A stretch of DNA of 64,000 nt, from assembly GCA_003228095.2 (NCBI GenBank), contig QGNM01000001.1, forward strand, positions 57,494 through 121,493, in the 5' to 3' direction. A program made the position numbers and the translations under genes. The DNA comes from Chloroflexota bacterium. Lineage in GTDB: Bacteria > Chloroflexota > Dehalococcoidia > Lucifugimonadales > UBA2962. The notes beneath the pieces are model-generated. The model worked only from the letters and a program-made list of their open reading frames with translations, was not told the DNA's origin and did no database searches. This document shows, in pieces, positions 1-8,799 of the stretch; within the stretch, counting starts at the first letter, position 1, and each line of letters opens with the position of its first letter.

Positions 1-472
1 CTTGGAATTCAACTGCCCCTAAATTTGATGACCTACACCATATATAAACGCACTTTTCTTTATATTCTAAAAACGGCTCTAAAGATTCTATCCCTCCATA
101 GGCATTTACCGTTGTTGCATCAAACCCCCAACGATTGAACATTGCATCTGCATAAGCTTCACTGGTGCTAGCAATGTCTCCCCTCTTCCCGTCTCCTATA
201 ATGATCGCATTGGGAGCTCGAACCCGTATATGCTCTATAGTAGCCTCAAGATGTTTTAATCCTTCTATCCCCAAAGCCTCGTAGAATGCAAGATTTGGTT
301 TGTATGCGCAAACATGATCGGCGGTAGAATTTATAATTTCGCAATTAAACTTTGTGATATCAGTAATTGGCATTTTTGAGATGACCGGATCTAAACCCAC
401 GCAGATTAAACTGCGAGTTTTTCTCATTGATAGATCTAGTTTAGACAAATAGTTATGCAAATTATCAACCAC
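1..472 (-). CDS. pyrF: Orotidine 5'-phosphate decarboxylase, C-terminus cut by window edge
   Basis: Decarboxylates OMP to UMP, the last step of pyrimidine synthesis. The reverse-strand reading gives the type-2 family pattern: an N-terminal SLICVGLDP strand, an AYKPNLAFYE segment, then IIGDGKRGDIAST, which carries the catalytic Asp-Lys-Asp residues. About 157 residues are visible; the rest lies outside the window. The start is uncertain: GTG at 472 gives a typical short leader helix, while an in-frame ATG at 427 lies very close to the core and is less likely. It lies downstream of modC on the same strand with a 78 bp gap. The family call is firm; the start is not. Confidence 0.88.
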   Translation of the reverse strand, partial: MVDNLHNYLSKLDLSMRKTRSLICVGLDPVISKMPITDITKFNCEIINSTADHVCAYKPNLAFYEALGIEGLKHLEATIEHIRVRAPNAIIIGDGKRGDIASTSEAYADAMFNRWGFDATTVNAYGGIESLEPFLEYKEKCVYIWCRSSNLGAVEFQ

Positions 473-550
473 AAGTAAATTGTTTAATGATTAATACTTT
501 ACAACACTTTGAACCAATTATCGTTGCATCTGTTACATTTAGGCATTGAA

Positions 551-1654
551 TCAGTTTAGTTCAGCCACACCAACTGAATTGGCTTTGATTATTAAATGTA
601 CTTCCGACCCTATTTTTAGATCTAATTCTCTTAACGATCTACGAGTAATCTCAGCTATTAGTATTGTCCCAACATCAACATAAATCACGGCACTTTGAAC
701 AGAGTCTGCAATGTCTGTGATAATCCCTTTTAATACATTTCTTGCACTTAAACCTTCAGGAGGGTACTTTGCAATAATTATGTCCGATGCTCTAATCGAG
801 GCAGTAGCCTTTGATCCTATTTTTGCGTGGAATACAGGGACTTCTATTTCCAGATCATTCAACATAACAATGCCTAGTCCTGAAGTTTGACCATTATCTT
901 TAACAATTGATTCAAAAACATTTTCCAACTGCGATAGGTCAATGACGCTTGTTAATCCTCCGCTCGACAAAATTTCCCGCATTGAACCTTCAGCTACCTT
1001 CTCCCCCTTGTTAAGAAGAATTATATTTTGCGCAAGGACCAATACTTCAGAAATAGAATGAGAAACTAATATCATGTGCATATTCAGTTCGTTTTGAATT
1101 CGAGTCAAATAGCGAATTATTGAACCCCTAACACCAAAATCCAATCCTTGCATCGGTTCATCTAGCATCAATATATTTGGCGAAATAGCTAGGGCTCTAG
1201 CTATAGCCACTCTTCTTGCCTCACCTCCGGAAAGCTCCGTAGGCCTCCGGTCTAAAACTTCTGTTAGTCCCATAATCTGTATTAAATCATCAGGCTCAAT
1301 CTTTCTGTTTTCACGGGGTACAAGCTTGTACCCATAATTGATATTGTCTATCACGGAAAGATGCGGGAAGATCAAGGAATCCTGAAGTACATACCCTATT
1401 CTCCTGTTTTCTGGTTTAACATTTATTTTAGATTTAGAGTTAAATAATTCCTCCCCATTTAAACGTATATACCCTCTATCTGGGCTCATTAATCCCGAAA
1501 TACAATTCAATAAAGATGTCTTTCCGCTTCCTGAGTTACCGAAAATAGCGGTGACTCCTGATTTTAAATCGGCTTCAATTGATAACTTGAAACTTTTGTA
1601 TTGTTTCTCAAGAGAAAATCCACCAATTACATTATTTTGACTATCTCGACCCAT
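551..1654 (-). CDS. modC: Molybdate ABC transporter ATP-binding protein with TOBE domain
   Basis: ATPase that powers molybdate (possibly also tungstate) uptake at the inner face of the membrane. The nucleotide-binding domain shows Walker A GNSGSGKT (residues 39-46), Q-loop Gln91, signature LSGGE (141-145) and Walker B ILMLDEP (161-167). The C-terminal ~70 residues resemble the molybdate-binding TOBE/MOP domain of ModC. At 367 residues it has the usual ModC length. It is the third gene of modA-modB-modC, two bases after modB, so translation is probably coupled. The substrate is inferred from the ModA/ModB neighbours and the TOBE domain. Confidence 0.92.
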   Translation of the reverse strand: MGRDSQNNVIGGFSLEKQYKSFKLSIEADLKSGVTAIFGNSGSGKTSLLNCISGLMSPDRGYIRLNGEELFNSKSKINVKPENRRIGYVLQDSLIFPHLSVIDNINYGYKLVPRENRKIEPDDLIQIMGLTEVLDRRPTELSGGEARRVAIARALAISPNILMLDEPMQGLDFGVRGSIIRYLTRIQNELNMHMILVSHSISEVLVLAQNIILLNKGEKVAEGSMREILSSGGLTSVIDLSQLENVFESIVKDNGQTSGLGIVMLNDLEIEVPVFHAKIGSKATASIRASDIIIAKYPPEGLSARNVLKGIITDIADSVQSAVIYVDVGTILIAEITRRSLRELDLKIGSEVHLIIKANSVGVAELN

Positions 1655-1656
1655 AC

Positions 1657-2331
1657 TTATTCCCTGTCATCCCTATAACTATATTTGTTCATCAACCAGT
1701 TATGAATTAGCAAAGTAATCACAGCAAATAAAATGCTTATGCCGATTAATTCGAAAACTTCGTTATCTTTACCGGTCAGTATTCTGCCATAAATTGCTAC
1801 TGGTAATGTTTCAGTCCTACCTGATATAGATCCGGCAACAACGATAGTAGCTCCGAATTCACTGAAAGCTCTAACAAATCCGATCAACAGACCAGCGAGC
1901 ATGCCTTTATAGGCCAAAGGAACTGTAATTGTAAAAAATACTCTCCAAGCACCAGCTCCTAATATTTTTGCACTCTGTTCAAGACGAACATCCACATCAG
2001 CTATCCCTACCATTATCGACCGAACCATAAGCGGGAACGATACAACCGCTGAAGCAATAGCAGCAGCGAACCATGTAAACACAATGTCCTTACCAAATAT
2101 GGATTGACTTAATTGGCCCAAAGGACTGGAATTACTCAAAGCAGTAAGCAAAAAGAATCCCACTATCACAGGAGGCAGCGCCAAGGGCAATGAAACGATC
2201 AAGTCTACTAAAAAATTTATTGGGGTCTTTCTTTTAACTAATAGCCACCCTAGGCCTACGGCAGGAATAATGTTCATTAGTGTGGCAACTATAGAAACCT
2301 GAAATGAAAGTAATATAATTTCTAAATACAT
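1657..2331 (-). CDS. modB: Molybdate ABC transporter permease
   Basis: Membrane channel of the molybdate importer. The 224-residue protein has about five hydrophobic helices. It carries the EAA-type loop that contacts the ATPase (around ILGAGAWRVFFTITVPLA) and the LPLALPPVIVGFFLL segment typical of ModB. Length is normal. It lies between modA (43 bp upstream) and modC (2 bp downstream), forming a classic modABC operon. The ModB call rests on family pattern and gene order together. Confidence 0.92.
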   Translation of the reverse strand: MYLEIILLSFQVSIVATLMNIIPAVGLGWLLVKRKTPINFLVDLIVSLPLALPPVIVGFFLLTALSNSSPLGQLSQSIFGKDIVFTWFAAAIASAVVSFPLMVRSIMVGIADVDVRLEQSAKILGAGAWRVFFTITVPLAYKGMLAGLLIGFVRAFSEFGATIVVAGSISGRTETLPVAIYGRILTGKDNEVFELIGISILFAVITLLIHNWLMNKYSYRDDRE

Positions 2332-2374
2332 AGTAGTTAAATATCACTCATATTAATTTAAAGTCACGAACATA

Positions 2375-3139
2375 CTATGGAAACGAAAATCCATGATCAC
2401 TAAATATAGTTCTCGCCTTGTCCGTCAACAAAAATTCACAAAAATCCACAGATCCTCCTGGATTTCGGGCTGATTTATTTATAGCAGCCACATATAACAC
2501 TTGATCATAAGCATCCAAAGGAATTATATCCAAAACTGACAAGCTCTCTGCAAGCATAGCGTCTGTTCGGTACACAATGCCGACTTCGGCGTTACCACGC
2601 TCAACATATGTGAGTGCTATCCTAACATTTTCTCCAGTAACTATTTTTGAGGATAATTTCTGGTTTAATTTTAAATTGCTTAGTGCCTGTATTGAATATA
2701 TTCCAGCAGGAGCAGTGTCTGGGTCAGCTATCGCTATTCTTGAAATTTCTTTTGCAAGTAAGTCTTCCAGTTTTTTTATTCGATCCTGAATATCGCTCGG
2801 TGCAACAACAACAAGTTCATTGGTAAGAATATTGTATCGCTGTTGGGTAAGTAAGCCTCTAGTCTCTAGGAACTCAATTGGAGCAACTCCAGCGGACAAT
2901 ATTACATCTGGGTTTGCCCCTAAAGATATTTGTCTTGCAAGTTTTTGAGATCCTCCGAAACTAAAGCTTATTTCAGTTTCATACTCAGCCTCATAAGCTA
3001 TTGTTATTTCTTTAAGTGAATCACCCAGGCTTGCCGCTGCAAATACTAAAACTGACTCGGAATCTCGATTACTGCAACTAAGGGAGAACAAAATGGATAT
3101 CAACACAACGATAATTGACAGATTTCGTGAAAATTTCAT
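2375..3139 (-). CDS. modA: Molybdate-binding lipoprotein
   Basis: Periplasmic or cell-surface binding protein of the molybdate importer. A signal peptide with a hydrophobic core ends in a lipobox (FSLSC), so Cys22 should be lipidated and anchor the protein. The mature part has ModA-type elements: LVFAAASLGDSLKEI at the start, FSFGGSQKLARQI and the ADPDTAPAGIYS stretch. The 254-residue length is normal. It is the first gene of the operon and is transcribed divergently from nusA across a 165 bp region. No recognisable ModE-type site was identified, so molybdate regulation remains open. Confidence 0.92.
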   Translation of the reverse strand: MKFSRNLSIIVVLISILFSLSCSNRDSESVLVFAAASLGDSLKEITIAYEAEYETEISFSFGGSQKLARQISLGANPDVILSAGVAPIEFLETRGLLTQQRYNILTNELVVVAPSDIQDRIKKLEDLLAKEISRIAIADPDTAPAGIYSIQALSNLKLNQKLSSKIVTGENVRIALTYVERGNAEVGIVYRTDAMLAESLSVLDIIPLDAYDQVLYVAAINKSARNPGGSVDFCEFLLTDKARTIFSDHGFSFP

Positions 3140-3198
3140 TACTTGTAAATACTACTTGTTTATTGCGATTATTACTCTATTTTTGTTGGTTGGATATA

Positions 3199-3227
3199 TT
3201 GTTAGTAATAGTGCTTCTTGGTATACT
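3199..3227 (+). promoter_or_regulatory. Sigma-70-type promoter of the nusA operon
   Basis: TTGTTA (3199-3204), 17 bp spacer and TATACT (3222-3227) give a near-consensus promoter, with a predicted transcript start near 3234. It would make a leader of about 70 nt before the nusA ATG at 3305. Confidence 0.72.
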
Positions 3228-3234
3228 CCAAGAA
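3215..3234. promoter_or_regulatory. 20 bp palindrome centred on the nusA -10 box
   Basis: TTCTTGG (3215-3221) and CCAAGAA (3228-3234) are perfect inverted arms around the hexamer TATACT (3222-3227). A protein dimer bound here would cover the -10 element, so it reads like a repressor operator. The palindrome ends where transcription should begin, so it is more likely a DNA site than an RNA hairpin. The regulator is unknown. The site also lies in the divergent modA upstream region. Confidence 0.55.
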
Positions 3235-3254
3235 CAACTTTTAAGATGGTAGAG

Positions 3255-3280
3255 AAGTGGGGACAAACCCCGCTTTTTTT
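3255..3280 (+). terminator. Intrinsic terminator-like hairpin in the nusA leader
   Basis: Arms AAGTGGGG (3255-3262) and CCCCGCTT (3268-3275) pair over 8 bp with one G-U, around a 5-base loop, followed by seven T (3274-3280). It lies downstream of the promoter and 24 bases before the nusA start, so it can only act on the nusA transcript itself, as an attenuator, or end readthrough from upstream. Confidence 0.66.
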
Positions 3281-3304
3281 GATTAATGGGGCATTTGTAT
3301 AAAA

Positions 3305-4831
3305 ATGAAAAGTGATTTCTTAATCGCATTGACTCAGCTTGCAGCTGAAAGGAACTTGCCTAGAGACATTGTAATGTCTGCAATAGAAGCTGCCTTAGTA
3401 TCTGCGTTCCGTAAAGATAGTGTATCAACAGGACAGGAAATCTCAGTCAAACTAGATCCTGGAACTGGAGAGGTCAGCGTATATCTGCTTAAAAAAGTAG
3501 TTGATGAAGTCGAAAATGATCTACTTGAAATCAATCTAACTGATGCGAAAAAATATAAAGAAGATGTACAAGTTGGAGACAATGTAGCTTATGAGGAGCT
3601 ACCAGCTAGTGCAGGTAGAATTGCAGCTCAAACTGCTAAGCAAGTAGTTCTACAGCGATTGAGGGAAGCTGAACGAGAGCTAGTATACGAGGAATATGCT
3701 GATAAAGAGGGCCAAGTTTATACTGTTAGCGTGCAACGAATTGAGTCTAAGCACGTAATCTGTGAACTGGGCAGGGCTGAAGCAATTCTACCGTTATCTG
3801 AACAAATGCAAACTGAACGATACCGTGTCGGACAAAAAATTAAGGTTCTTTTGAAATCTTTGGAAAGATCAGTTAAAGGTCCAGAGTTAATAATCTCCAG
3901 AGCTGATGATGGTTTACTTAGAGGTTTATTTGAAATAGAAGTTCCAGAAATATACAACGGATCTGTTGAAATCAAAGCCATCGCTCGAGAAGCAGGGGCT
4001 CGCAGTAAAGTAGCCGTTCATGCAATCCAAGAAGGGGTAGATCCTGTAGGATCTTGTGTGGGGCTAAGGGGCATAAGAATACAGAATATTGTTAATGAAT
4101 TGCATGGCGAAAAAATTGACGTTGTTCAATGGGACGAAAATCCAATCGTGTTTATCTCCCAAGCTCTTAGTCCATCACAGGTGTTGAGAGTAGATCTTCT
4201 CCAGGCCAACCTAACTGCAACTGCAGTGGTGCCAGAAAATACCCTGTCATTAGCAATAGGCAAAGAGGGTCAAAATGCAAGACTGGCTGCTAAATTAACT
4301 GGTTGGAAAGTAGATATTAAAAGCGATACTGAAATTGCTAAACTAGAACCTGTTAAACCAGTTAAAGTTAAACCAGTTAAAGTCGATGATGCAGTATCCA
4401 AAAAACCAGTAGTCATTCAAAAAGTAACAGAACCTGTAGCAGAAGTGACTGTCGATGAACCAGAGAGCAAAGAAAAAACTCAGGACCAAAAAACTAGCGA
4501 TGCACTTAAGTCCGTTGATGCTCCAGTCACAAGTGATGCGAAAACAATTACAGGAGATTCTGCTGAGAAACAAGAGGTTCTTGAGGCCGTTGCTGATTTA
4601 GATAATGAACCTAAGGCTCAGGAAGTAACGAATGAACAGCTTGAACCTGTAAAATCGGCTGCTGAGTTATCAGAGGAAGTATGGAATATAAGAAAGCCTC
4701 CAGCGCCTGTAGATCCAGGTCAAATAAGGTTTGCAGAAGATATTGCAGAGCTTCATAAGAATGGTCCTTCAAAAAGAAAAGGAACAAGGAAGCGTAGGCC
4801 TAACACAGGCAGAACTACTCGTAGAAAATAA
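3305..4831 (+). CDS. nusA: Transcription termination/antitermination factor NusA with acidic C-terminal tail
   Basis: RNA polymerase-binding elongation factor affecting pausing, termination and antitermination. The N-terminal polymerase-binding domain covers about residues 1-125, followed by an S1 domain (~135-200) and two KH domains (~200-345, with GxxG-type loops at GLRGIR and IGKEGQNA). After the core comes an unusual ~160-residue tail: Lys/Pro/Val repeats, a long acidic Glu/Asp/Thr stretch, a short conserved-looking VWNIRKPPAPVDPG segment and a strongly basic end. The tail does not look like the E. coli AR repeats. rimP, normally the upstream partner, is absent. ylxR and infB follow on the same strand. 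Confidence 0.95.
   Translation: MKSDFLIALTQLAAERNLPRDIVMSAIEAALVSAFRKDSVSTGQEISVKLDPGTGEVSVYLLKKVVDEVENDLLEINLTDAKKYKEDVQVGDNVAYEELPASAGRIAAQTAKQVVLQRLREAERELVYEEYADKEGQVYTVSVQRIESKHVICELGRAEAILPLSEQMQTERYRVGQKIKVLLKSLERSVKGPELIISRADDGLLRGLFEIEVPEIYNGSVEIKAIAREAGARSKVAVHAIQEGVDPVGSCVGLRGIRIQNIVNELHGEKIDVVQWDENPIVFISQALSPSQVLRVDLLQANLTATAVVPENTLSLAIGKEGQNARLAAKLTGWKVDIKSDTEIAKLEPVKPVKVKPVKVDDAVSKKPVVIQKVTEPVAEVTVDEPESKEKTQDQKTSDALKSVDAPVTSDAKTITGDSAEKQEVLEAVADLDNEPKAQEVTNEQLEPVKSAAELSEEVWNIRKPPAPVDPGQIRFAEDIAELHKNGPSKRKGTRKRRPNTGRTTRRK
4355..4384 (+). repeat. 15 bp tandem duplication inside nusA
   Basis: AAACCAGTTAAAGTT (4355-4369) is followed directly by a copy with one change (4370-4384). 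It encodes the KPVKV-KPVKV repeat at the start of the low-complexity NusA tail. Confidence 0.85.
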
Positions 4832-4867
4832 AATCAAAAAACAAAACTTAATAAAGGTAGCGCGATA

Positions 4868-5143
4868 GTGGTTAGCGTCAAAAGGCTTCCAAAGCGAACT
4901 TGCATAATTTGTAGAGGCAAAAAACCGAAACAAAGTATGATTAGATTAGCCGCTGTAGGTAGCGAAGTTAAGTTGGATTTAAAAACTCGACTTGATGGCA
5001 GGGGAGTATATATCTGTATATCTAAGAGTTGTAGGCTGGCACAACTTGAAGTTAGTAAATTATCCTTCAGTCTAAAAACAATAGTAACGAAACAAAGTAC
5101 TGCTTCTATCACGGAGCAATTAAGGACGTTGATTAACGAATAA
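4868..5143 (+). CDS. ylxR: YlxR family RNA-binding protein (DUF448)
   Basis: Small basic protein found between nusA and infB in many bacteria. In Bacillus the homologue binds RNase P RNA and has been renamed RnpM. The 91 residues contain the family hallmarks: RTCIICRGK near residue 10, a DGRGVYICIS segment and a later Cys. The start is GTG at 4868, with an AAAGG-like ribosome-binding site about ten bases upstream. The gap to nusA is 36 bp and to infB 11 bp, so it belongs to the operon. The family is firm; the role in this organism is transferred from homologues. Confidence 0.88.
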   Translation: MVSVKRLPKRTCIICRGKKPKQSMIRLAAVGSEVKLDLKTRLDGRGVYICISKSCRLAQLEVSKLSFSLKTIVTKQSTASITEQLRTLINE

Positions 5144-5154
5144 AGCCCCCAAAT

Positions 5155-6978
5155 ATGGTAAAAAAAACAGTTCAAGAAACTACAGACAGCACTAAGTCCA
5201 ACGAAAATATTTCCGTTAATCAAGCAGCCTCTGGGGCAGAGCCACCAGCGTTAGAAATTCCTAACGCAATTATAGTTGGAAACCTTGCAGGCATAATGCA
5301 AATAGGCCCTATAGATGTAATAAAGCAACTTATGCGCTTAGGGCACATGTATACCATAAACGACGTATTGGATTTTGAGCTGGCTGCTGAAGTGGCAGAA
5401 TCTTTCGGATTCGATGTGTATGAGCCTGAAGAAATTAAACTTGATGCCACATCAATCGTACCTTCAAATGACTCCCCTGATTCAAAAGATTTAATAATTA
5501 GACCTCCAGTAATCACTATATTAGGACACGTTGATCATGGTAAAACCACGATACTAGATGCAATTAGAAACACAAAAGTTGTAGACGCAGAAGCCGGGGG
5601 AATTACCCAACATATTGGAGCATACCAAGTTGTCCATAATGACAAACTAATCACATTCATTGATACTCCTGGGCATGAAGCTTTTACAGCAATGAGGGTT
5701 CGCGGAGCACAAGTTACTGACATAGCTGTTTTAGTAGTTGCTGCTGACGATGGACTCATGCCTCAAACTCATGAGGCCATTGACCACATAACTGCTGCAG
5801 GTGTGCCAATGCTAGTTTGCATAAATAAGATGGATAAACCAGAAGCAGATCCTGAAAAAATAAAAAGACAACTTTCGGAAAGAGATTTACTTGTAGAGGA
5901 TTGGGGAGGAGACATTATCTGTGTACCTGTCTCAGCCACTAAAAAAGATGGGATCCCTGCCTTACTTGAGAATCTTCAGTTGTTAGCAGAGATGGCTGAA
6001 TTAAAGGGAAACCCTGATAAATTGGCAACAGGAGTTGTAGTCGAAGCTAGCGTAGATAAACGACGAGGCCCAGTCGCTACTGCCCTCGTACAAACAGGGA
6101 CGCTAAAAGTAGGTGATTACATAACTATTCGTGATTTACGGGGTAGAGTTAAAGCGCTGCTAAATGATCAAGGAACTAAAATTGATCACGCAGGACCTTC
6201 GACTCCAGTCGAAATACTCGGTATATCAGGATTACCCGAAGCGGGAGACATTTTCAATGTATCTCCTGACGAAAAAACTGCAAAACAAATAACACTGGAA
6301 TACCAACAAACCGTAGCGAATCATACCTCTAAACTAGAAGATGCATACACACGCATAGAATCAGGATTGGCGAAATATATAAACCTGATCATAAAAACTG
6401 ATGTTCAAGGTAGTGTAGATGCTGTTTTAAGTATGCTAAACAGCTTAAGTAGCGAACAATCAAAAATAAAAATTGTACGAGCATCTGCGGGCGGCATCAC
6501 TGAAAATGACGTTATGCTAGCCTCAGCCTCAGACTCGGTGATAATTGGATTCAACTCTGAATTACAACCAGGAGCCTCAGTTCTTGCCACTCAAGAGGGA
6601 GTAGAAATAAGAACATACAAAATAATCTATGATTTAACTGATGACATAGCTAAAGCTCTACACGGTTTACTTGAACCGGTTTTCAAAGATGTGGTTGAAG
6701 GGGAAGCTGCGGTAAGAGAAACATTTGACATTGGTTCAAAAGGCACCATCGCTGGTTTTTATGTCAACAAAGGGAAAATTACTCGCGAAGCTACCCTTCA
6801 TGTAATACGCAATGGCGAGCTACTACATGAAGGAGCTATTATCAGTCTCAAACATTTTAAAAATGATGCCAGAGAAGTAAGTAATGGAAATGAGGGTGGT
6901 GTCTTAATTAATGGCTTTAATGAATTTGAAGAAGGCGATATATTAGAAGCACATCGTTCCGAACAAGTGCCTACATAA
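5155..6978 (+). CDS. infB: Translation initiation factor IF-2, short N-terminus
   Basis: GTPase that brings initiator tRNA to the ribosome. The G domain begins near residue 118, with G1 GHVDHGKT at 124-131, then DTPGH and NKMD. Domains II, III and the tRNA-binding C2 domain follow. At 607 residues it is shorter than the E. coli form, with only a ~50-residue disordered head before a single IF2-N-like helix bundle (~52-100). This is normal for reduced versions. It lies between ylxR and rbfA in the standard order. IF-2 and IF-3 set start-codon choice, which bears on the unusual starts described elsewhere in this window. Confidence 0.97.
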   Translation: MVKKTVQETTDSTKSNENISVNQAASGAEPPALEIPNAIIVGNLAGIMQIGPIDVIKQLMRLGHMYTINDVLDFELAAEVAESFGFDVYEPEEIKLDATSIVPSNDSPDSKDLIIRPPVITILGHVDHGKTTILDAIRNTKVVDAEAGGITQHIGAYQVVHNDKLITFIDTPGHEAFTAMRVRGAQVTDIAVLVVAADDGLMPQTHEAIDHITAAGVPMLVCINKMDKPEADPEKIKRQLSERDLLVEDWGGDIICVPVSATKKDGIPALLENLQLLAEMAELKGNPDKLATGVVVEASVDKRRGPVATALVQTGTLKVGDYITIRDLRGRVKALLNDQGTKIDHAGPSTPVEILGISGLPEAGDIFNVSPDEKTAKQITLEYQQTVANHTSKLEDAYTRIESGLAKYINLIIKTDVQGSVDAVLSMLNSLSSEQSKIKIVRASAGGITENDVMLASASDSVIIGFNSELQPGASVLATQEGVEIRTYKIIYDLTDDIAKALHGLLEPVFKDVVEGEAAVRETFDIGSKGTIAGFYVNKGKITREATLHVIRNGELLHEGAIISLKHFKNDAREVSNGNEGGVLINGFNEFEEGDILEAHRSEQVPT

Positions 6979-7002
6979 TAATATCGAATCAGGCCTAATC
7001 AT

Positions 7003-7371
7003 ATGACATGGCGCATGGACAGAGTGAATTCCGCTCTTCGTCAAGAAATAAGTTCTGTAATTTCAACGGTACTTAAAGATCCCAAGGTAGCTTCGATCGT
7101 TAGTGTCATTGACGTTGATACTACTAAGGACCTTAGGTCTGCAAAGGTGTACATAAGTATTTATGGTGACACAGACTCGAAAAGAACCACGATAAAGGTA
7201 TTAAATAATGCTTCAGGCTTCATTTCAAAAAGTATTTCAAAAAACTTAAAGATTAGATCCACCCCTACATTAAAGTTTCGTATCGATAATTCAATTTCAG
7301 ATGGCTCTTTATTGACACAGAAAATTAATCAAATCGTGACAGGGAATGATTACGAGAAAAATCGAACTTAA
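7003..7371 (+). CDS. rbfA: Ribosome-binding factor A
   Basis: Helps mature the 30S subunit, acting around the 5' end of 16S rRNA. The 122 residues fit the single KH-like fold: RVNSALRQEISSVI at the start, the KVYISIYGD strand, and LKIRSTPTLKFRIDNSI, which matches the family's conserved late strand. Length is typical. The 3' end overlaps the truB start by 26 bp, a tighter overlap than usual in this order, suggesting translational coupling. No odd features. Confidence 0.92.
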   Translation: MTWRMDRVNSALRQEISSVISTVLKDPKVASIVSVIDVDTTKDLRSAKVYISIYGDTDSKRTTIKVLNNASGFISKSISKNLKIRSTPTLKFRIDNSISDGSLLTQKINQIVTGNDYEKNRT

Positions 7372-8278
7372 TCAAACACATGTAAATGGCGTTCTGCCTA
7401 TAGATAAGCCTCATGGTCTCACTTCAATGGAAGTTGTACGTCAGATCAAAAAAGCTGTTTCTCAAAAAAAAGTCGGTCACGCTGGCACATTAGATCCTTT
7501 TGCGACAGGAGTACTTCCAATACATATTGGACAAGCTACTCGATTAACTGAATTTTTGATGGACTCACAGAAAGAGTACTCAGGATTGGTTGAGCTTGGA
7601 GTCGAAACAAACACATACGATAGTTTTGGTGAGATCACATTAATTAAATCCACAAAATCCATTACTTATAAAGATGTTCAGTTGGCTTTAGATAATTTCT
7701 CAGGACGGATCAAACAAACTCCTCCAATATATAGCGCTCTCAAAAGAAATGGTAGGCGACTGTATGAAATGGCTCGACTAGGCGAAGACGTAATTGTAGA
7801 ACCACGTTTTGTCGACGTTTTCGAAATAAAATTAGAATCATATGAAGAGCCGTTTGCTACTGTCTTCGTTAAATGTGGCAAGGGCTTTTACATGAGGTCT
7901 CTAGCACATGATATAGGTCAGATTTTAGGCGTAGGAGGACACTTAAAAGATCTAAGACGAACTCGAACCGGTCCATTCTCTATAAAAGACTGCTATCCCC
8001 TGGAGGATGCTTGCAATATATTAAACAATGGTGATTATAAGAAAATTGTTCGCTCCCCTGACTCGATTTTAAAACATTTAAAAAAAGTAGTAATCGATAA
8101 AAATGCTGTGAAATTGGTTCGGACTGGACAATCGCTCTCAACGGAACTCAACTTCCCAGTGGTTGTTAATAATGAGTTAATTAGAGCCTACTCACCAGAG
8201 GGAAAGTTCATTGCGCTACTTAAGTACGAAGACTTGATGGGTCGATGGTTTCCCAAAAAAGTATTTGACCTAGCATAA
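7346..8278 (+). CDS. truB: tRNA pseudouridine(55) synthase
   Basis: Isomerises U55 in the T-loop of tRNAs. The catalytic Asp50 lies in GHAGTLDPFATG (45-56). LPIDKPHGLTS before it and GGHLKDLRRTRTGPF later are family signatures, and a small PUA-like C-terminal region completes 310 residues. The start at 7346 gives about 14 residues before the conserved NGVLPIDKP and overlaps rbfA by 26 bp. No ATG, GTG or TTG closer to the core was seen. It is the last gene before a 169 bp gap and a new promoter for rplU. Confidence 0.95.
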   Translation: MITRKIELNQTHVNGVLPIDKPHGLTSMEVVRQIKKAVSQKKVGHAGTLDPFATGVLPIHIGQATRLTEFLMDSQKEYSGLVELGVETNTYDSFGEITLIKSTKSITYKDVQLALDNFSGRIKQTPPIYSALKRNGRRLYEMARLGEDVIVEPRFVDVFEIKLESYEEPFATVFVKCGKGFYMRSLAHDIGQILGVGGHLKDLRRTRTGPFSIKDCYPLEDACNILNNGDYKKIVRSPDSILKHLKKVVIDKNAVKLVRTGQSLSTELNFPVVVNNELIRAYSPEGKFIALLKYEDLMGRWFPKKVFDLA

Positions 8279-8447
8279 ATTAACTACATATATCTAATGA
8301 ATCAGATTTATATTTGTCGATTAGCTAAGATTTAGTCTTGGTTTAGCTTGACCGAGTGCTATCCAGAATTCTAAAATTAAGGTTTGAATAGATTTAGGTA
8401 AACACTAAAGATGAAGAATCAATTTTACATTTTCTGGAGCAATCACG
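8279..8447. other. 169 bp gap between truB and rplU
   Basis: Contains the predicted rplU promoter and a second, weaker TTGAAT/TAAAGA pair nearer the gene. A 6 bp inverted repeat AGCTAA/TTAGCT (8323-8348) lacks a T-run, so it is not a clear terminator. No L21-leader structure of a known class was recognised. Confidence 0.4.
8348..8377 (+). promoter_or_regulatory. Predicted promoter for rplU-rpmA-rpmE
   Basis: TTGACC (8348-8353), 18 bp spacer and TAAAAT (8372-8377) lie in the 169 bp gap after truB. No clear terminator for truB was seen, so readthrough is also possible. Confidence 0.55.
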
Positions 8448-8762
8448 TTGTCTGACTATGCCATAGTAAAAACCGGCGGTAAGCAATATAGAGTAAGTCC
8501 TGGTGACTTAATTAGAGTGGAAACTTTACCTGGAGACGAAGGTGATCTAGTCGTCTTAGATGAAGTTTTGATGAAGTTTATGAATGGAATAGCTACATTT
8601 GGTGAACCAGTAATCGACAACAGTAAAGTAACCGCCACGATTGTCGAGAGCGGAAGAGATAAAAAAGTAATAATTTTCAAATATAAGGCTAAAACCAGGT
8701 ACCGCAGGAAAAACGGTCATCGGCAACCTTATACTGATTTAAAAATAACTGAAATTTCATAA
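8448..8762 (+). CDS. rplU: 50S ribosomal protein L21
   Basis: Structural protein of the large subunit, bound to 23S rRNA. YAIVKTGGKQYRVSPGD at the N-terminus and YRRKNGHRQPYT near the C-terminus are the L21 signatures; 104 residues is the usual length. The start is TTG at 8448. GGAG lies eight bases upstream (8436-8439), and no in-frame ATG precedes the conserved YAIVKTGG. rpmA follows 37 bp later, the usual L21-L27 pair. Confidence 0.96.
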   Translation: MSDYAIVKTGGKQYRVSPGDLIRVETLPGDEGDLVVLDEVLMKFMNGIATFGEPVIDNSKVTATIVESGRDKKVIIFKYKAKTRYRRKNGHRQPYTDLKITEIS

Positions 8763-8799
8763 AATAATATTAATAAGTAAATGAATTAGGAGTGCTACT

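Noticed and set aside
3093..3302. A 69-residue plus-strand frame with a hydrophobic stretch, before nusA
   Set aside because: It begins inside modA on the other strand, and the strong nusA promoter and hairpin lie within it, so the main transcript would start after its start codon. No ribosome-binding site or family match.
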